Source: Trachelipus rathkii (lineage: Eukaryota > Arthropoda > Malacostraca > Isopoda > Trachelipodidae). From it: 23,061 nucleotides of DNA. Under the pieces are notes generated by a model, which was not told where the DNA came from, made no database searches, and saw nothing but the letters and a program-made list of their open reading frames with translations. The stretch is from positions 20,001-43,061 of the forward strand of contig JABUQX010065388.1 of the NCBI GenBank assembly GCA_015478945.1. The letters are read 5' to 3'. The position numbers and the translations under genes are program-made. Below, in pieces: positions 19,361 to 23,061 of this stretch (positions are counted from its first letter, which is position 1; each line of letters begins with the position of its first letter).

Positions 19361-19361
19361 T

Positions 19362-19407
19362 CACAATATAGTTGTTTAGCACTTAATTTAAGTAGCTATA
19401 TATTGTG
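19362..19407. repeat. Nested inverted repeat (stem-loop)
   Basis: Outer arms CACAATATA (19362-19370) and TATATTGTG (19399-19407) enclose a second perfect pair, ACTTAA (19381-19386) and TTAAGT (19388-19393). It sits at the switch from AT-rich to pyrimidine-rich sequence, ten bases before an ATGATGATGATG run. Confidence 0.5.
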
Positions 19408-19416
19408 TAAAGCAGG

Positions 19417-19674
19417 ATGATGATGATGATAATTCTTATTTTAGGATTATTTCTATATATTTATTATTTGAGTCTATACACTCAACTTAGTTTCATCGTA
19501 TTGTCTTGTCCAGTAAGTAAGGTGGAATTTTATATACTTTGTGAAGTCAACCATCTTCTCGCTTCTCGCAATTCTGTCTCCTGCTCTCTTAGGTCTCTCT
19601 TATTCTCTCCTCAGCCCTTTTTCATCCTTATTCCTTCATCCTTTTTTTACATTCACTTCTTTTTCTTCGGCTGA
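19417..19674 (+). CDS. Doubtful 85-residue hydrophobic ORF
   Basis: Starts with four ATG codons and a hydrophobic stretch (IILILGLFLYIYYLSLY) that could act as a signal anchor, then PVSKVEFYILCEVNHLLAS, then becomes Ser/Leu/Phe-rich as the DNA turns to pyrimidines. A perfect GTAAGT donor lies in its middle (about 19515), so a short exon is also possible. The second half follows from composition. Confidence 0.17.
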   Translation: MMMMIILILGLFLYIYYLSLYTQLSFIVLSCPVSKVEFYILCEVNHLLASRNSVSCSLRSLLFSPQPFFILIPSSFFYIHFFFFG

Positions 19675-22570
19675 AGAAATTAGTCTTCAGGTGGTGTCTT
19701 ATGTCTGGTAATATTTCCTTCATCTCACAGTAGCTTTTCTTCCGTTTATTACCTGCGACTGTACTCCTCTCATTCTATTTTGGATTCCTTTCATATATAG
19801 TTTCACACTTTGCTTATCTGTGCTCTTATTTCCTCTTTCTTGGTCCGATTAGCTGGGTCTTTCCTTATATCTCCTCTCATTATCTTCCCTCACAATAATT
19901 TGGGATTTTCCTTTTTCCTTCATTTATCTTACTAATATACTCAGATTTTCATTCTTTATTCTTATCTTTATTATCCTTATCTTCATTTTAATTCCTTTTT
20001 CTTATTCTTTTTCTTTCTTCCTCTCTTCTTCTTCTTCCTCTCCTTGTTCCTATTATCCTCTTATTCTTCTACTCATATACTTCTTCCTATCTATATTTTT
20101 TCTCTTTTTCTCTTTTTCTTATTTTCATTATTTATCTAGTGTTAAATCAGCGTCTTCAAGTTATAAAACTTAGTCTTGTCATCTTTCTGCGTCGTACTCT
20201 TCTTCTTCACGGTCTTTCTCTTTCTTCTTTTCTTCATTATACGTAAGTCAGTCGTCGCATAGCTTTCGTACTGTTGTTCGTTAGTCGTCGTCGTCGTAGT
20301 TCCGTGGATGCTCCGTTCTGTCGTTTCAAGGTTCTCTTGTTCTTCATTCTTCTCTTCTTCTTCTTTTTCTTCTTCTTTCTTACTATGTTTATTTTCCGTT
20401 ATTTTCACTTCTTCACTGTAATTCTTTCTTATTCCCTCTGTCTTTTGAACTTTTATTCTTTTTATTTTTTCTATTCTTCGTCATCTTCTTTTCTTCTTCT
20501 TTTTCTTCTTTTCCGAACCTGTAAACCTAAATCTCCTTAAATAACATTTTCTTTTATTTTCCTCCCTTCCTGACGAACGGTATACTTTCTCCCCCCTTTT
20601 TTTCTTACATTTTCACCCTTACACCTCTTTGAACTCAGGCAATAATTTCCTTGGGTAATTTCCTGAAAACTCTTTTATCTGTCTTCATATTCATCCTCTC
20701 TTTCTCATCTCTCTCTCTTCGCTTCTCTCATATCTAATCTCTCCTGTCTACTCATCTCCATAGTACACTATTTTATCCTCTCTCTTTCTCTCTTTTCTCC
20801 TCGTCTCTTCTCTTCTTTTTCTCTCTTTCTTCTTCCTCTATCCCTCCTCCTTATTCTTCTCTCTCTCTTCTCTCATTCTGTCTTCATACTGATTTCCTCT
20901 ATAATCTCCCTAATTCATCTTTACTACTATTTTCTCTCTATCTTCTTTCAATCTTTTATTTTCTCATTCTTTACTCTCTCTCTATTTCTCTCTTTTTCTC
21001 TTCTTTTCCTCATCTCTCTCTTATTCTTCTTTTCTCTATTCATCACTATTCCCATATACTACTAATCATAACTGATTCCAAAAACTAATCTCTCATCCTC
21101 TAGTAATCTTCTCTATTACTAAATATAAATCTCTTCTTCTCTCTCATTTCTATCTCATATTTTCTCTCTCTCTCTTCTCTCTTTTAGCCAATTTTTCGCA
21201 ACTTCTTCTCTCTCCTCTCATTCCTCTCTCTCTTCTCTACTCTATCTTCTCGTATTTCTATCTCTCTATCTCATCTCCGTTCTCTCTCCTTTATCCTCTC
21301 CTATCTCTCAATCTCTCTTTTTTTTCTTCTCTATTGTCATCATTACACTCATTTTCTCGTTTCACTCATTTATTCCTAGATACCATCCCACCTTCTCTTT
21401 GCTTCTATGCATCTCCTTTCATATGGTCTTCTTCTACTTATCTTACTACTATTCTTATCTCCTATCTCTCATACCTCGTGTTCACAAACATCTCTAATCT
21501 TACTCTCTTCCTATCTTGTCTCTTCAGTATCTCTCTTACTCTCTAGTACTCTTACTCTCTCTCTTTTTTCTTCCACTGTACGTAGTTCCTGGTCTCTTTA
21601 CATTCATTCTCTCATCTCTTCAAGGATATATTTAGTTCTCTATTTGTTTTTCCTCTTTCATCTCACCTCCTAGTCTACACAGTCTCCTCTCTTCTCTTCC
21701 TCTTCCGCTTTCCCTCTTGATCTTTATCTTACTTTCGTCTACCTCCATCGTTCTATCTTTCTCCATTATCCTAGTCCAATCTCTCAATAGTCTATTATTA
21801 TTCCATATCTATATTACTTAATCATATATTAAATCTAATTTACTTATCTTTATACTTATTTAATCATTATATATATATATATCTATTTATTATCTATACA
21901 ATATATCTATTTTTTTTATTATCTATATCTTATATTAATCTCTCTCTCTTATATCTTCTTCATATTCTTCTATATTCTACTATTATATATATATATATAC
22001 TTATCATATTCAGTGTTGGCCGAGATCTCTTTCAATTTCTCTTGCTCTCGTCCTCTATGGCAATTTTCCTTCTACTGCAGATCTTCTTCTCTCTCTCTTC
22101 TCTCTCTCACCTCTCTCTCATCTCTTCTCTCTAACTTTCCCTCTCTAGCTCTCTCTCTATCTCTCTCTTTCTATCTCTCTCTTTCTATCATCTTCATTTT
22201 CTCTTTTGTCTCTCTATCTCTTCTCTCACTATGTTTTCTTTCTTCTTATATCTATCTCTCGCTCTTTCTCTCTTTCATGTTTCTCTTTACTTTTCTTCTC
22301 TCTCACTATTTTTCTCAATCTCTCTATATCTTTCTCTTCGATTATCTTTATCTCATTTTCGATCTCCGAGTCTCTCTTTCTCTATCTTACCTTTTCTATC
22401 GTTGCATCCCTCTTTCTTTCTCAGTCTTTCTCTCATTCTCTTTTCTTTATCTCTTTCTTCTCTCTCTCATCTCTCTTTAGTGTCTCTCTTTCTCTCTTTT
22501 CATCTCTCTTTCTCTTCTCTTCTTCTTTCTCTCTCTTCTATCTATTCCTGTCTTCTTTCTTCCATTTCTT
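19675..22570. repeat. Long degenerate polypyrimidine tract
   Basis: The plus strand is overwhelmingly C and T, with CT, CTT, TCTC and CTTC words but no fixed period. A (TCG)4 run lies at 20285-20296. An AT-rich interruption occurs at about 21785-22010. Long open frames (Ser/Leu/Phe-rich on plus, Glu/Lys/Arg-rich on minus) arise because stop codons are rare in such sequence. Real candidates would be indistinguishable here. Confidence 0.8.
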
Positions 22571-23061
22571 TTCTGCCCTATCCTCTTATCCGGTCCCTCC
22601 GTGTTGGGCGCTTCCTGTCGCCGCTCACCCGTGTTGCCCACCCTTCCCCGGTGTGTTTTATGACGGGTTCTTCCCTCTGGCTCGCCCTCTTCCACACTAG
22701 GGTCTAGATGCGGCTCTTCTTTTCCTCATGCCCGCGTCTTGCCCGCCTCCTTTTTGCCCCACATCGTTGGGCCGTCTCCCGCGCTTCCGCCAGCTCCTCT
22801 TCTCCTGCATTGCGCCTGAGCCGTGTTGGGTCATTTGCACTTTGTTCAGCCGGTTCTGCTTGGCGCCCTCTCCTTCCTCTAACTTCTCCGCTTTAGTTCT
22901 CGGCATGTGTGTCGACCCTGCTCTCTCCGCTTCCGTCCTCCTTTTTCGTCCGACTGCTCAGCCCGCTTATGCTTATTTCTCGGTTCGTCCTGCCTTCCCT
23001 ACTCGGTCCAGGTACCCGGGAGCAATGCTAACGGCCGCTACCCCGCCCTGCCACATTTCCC
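22571..23061. other. GC-rich pyrimidine-biased end, no gene supported
   Basis: G and C rise sharply while the plus strand stays pyrimidine-heavy, with words such as GCCCGC, CTCCGC and TTCCGTC. Several overlapping frames of 60-70 codons exist on both strands with Arg/Pro/Ser-rich translations, as expected from composition. GGTACC, CCCGGG and CGGCCG occur within 27 bases near 23011-23037. Confidence 0.5.

Noticed and set aside
20142..20408. 88-residue Glu/Lys/Thr-rich minus ORF
   Set aside because: It is the complement of CTT/CTTC-type pyrimidine sequence, in which stop codons are rare; the plus strand is equally open.
22013..22906. Several Ser/Leu/Phe-rich plus ORFs and Arg/Glu-rich minus ORFs
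   Set aside because: Frames are open in multiple phases and on both strands at once, as expected from degenerate CT sequence.

Overview
This looks like eukaryotic nuclear DNA, very AT-rich and poor in genes. The evidence is a split annexin gene with phase-matched GT-AG introns, and the absence of operons, Shine-Dalgarno sites and long open frames. Many animals, some protists and some fungi have annexins, so I cannot name the lineage. No rRNA, convincing tRNA, CRISPR array, transposase or prophage gene was seen.

Layout. Positions 1-5350 are the informative part. On the minus strand, exons at 3561-3727 and 3058-3216 join in frame across a clean intron and encode the end of one annexin repeat and most of the next. 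A likely upstream exon (4129-4229) carries a GTD loop, and a likely downstream exon (2538-2636) carries the start of the last repeat. A weak candidate for the end of that repeat lies at 115-228, beyond 2.3 kb of AT repeats. Other minus-strand open stretches of protein-like composition lie at 928-1044, 1660-1836 and 4880-5154; the last is split between two frames at an A-run. I could not assign any of them to a family.

Positions 5350-19350 are mostly degenerate (TA)n-like sequence. Short islands of balanced composition stand out: 10154-10720, 12688-12822, 14100-15600 and 16498-16647, each with short open frames or GC-containing hairpins. G and C are partitioned by strand in blocks: G-rich, C-poor at about 770-900, 6330-7330, 14600-15600 and 17230-18170, and C-rich, G-poor at about 8100-11300 and 18200-23000.

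Positions 19410-23061 form a long polypyrimidine region on the plus strand, mainly degenerate CT/CTT, which drifts into GC-rich but still pyrimidine-biased sequence in the last 490 bases. The long Ser/Leu/Phe or Glu/Lys/Arg frames there follow from composition and are not annotated as genes.

How it fits together: the only gene with a defensible function is the annexin. Its calcium loops look degenerate, and AT-rich repeat seems to have replaced part of at least one exon. Everything else is a candidate open frame, a structured repeat or low-complexity sequence. The smooth drift in composition and the absence of clean tandem units also allow a poor long-read consensus or computationally produced sequence for much of the window; sequence alone cannot settle this.
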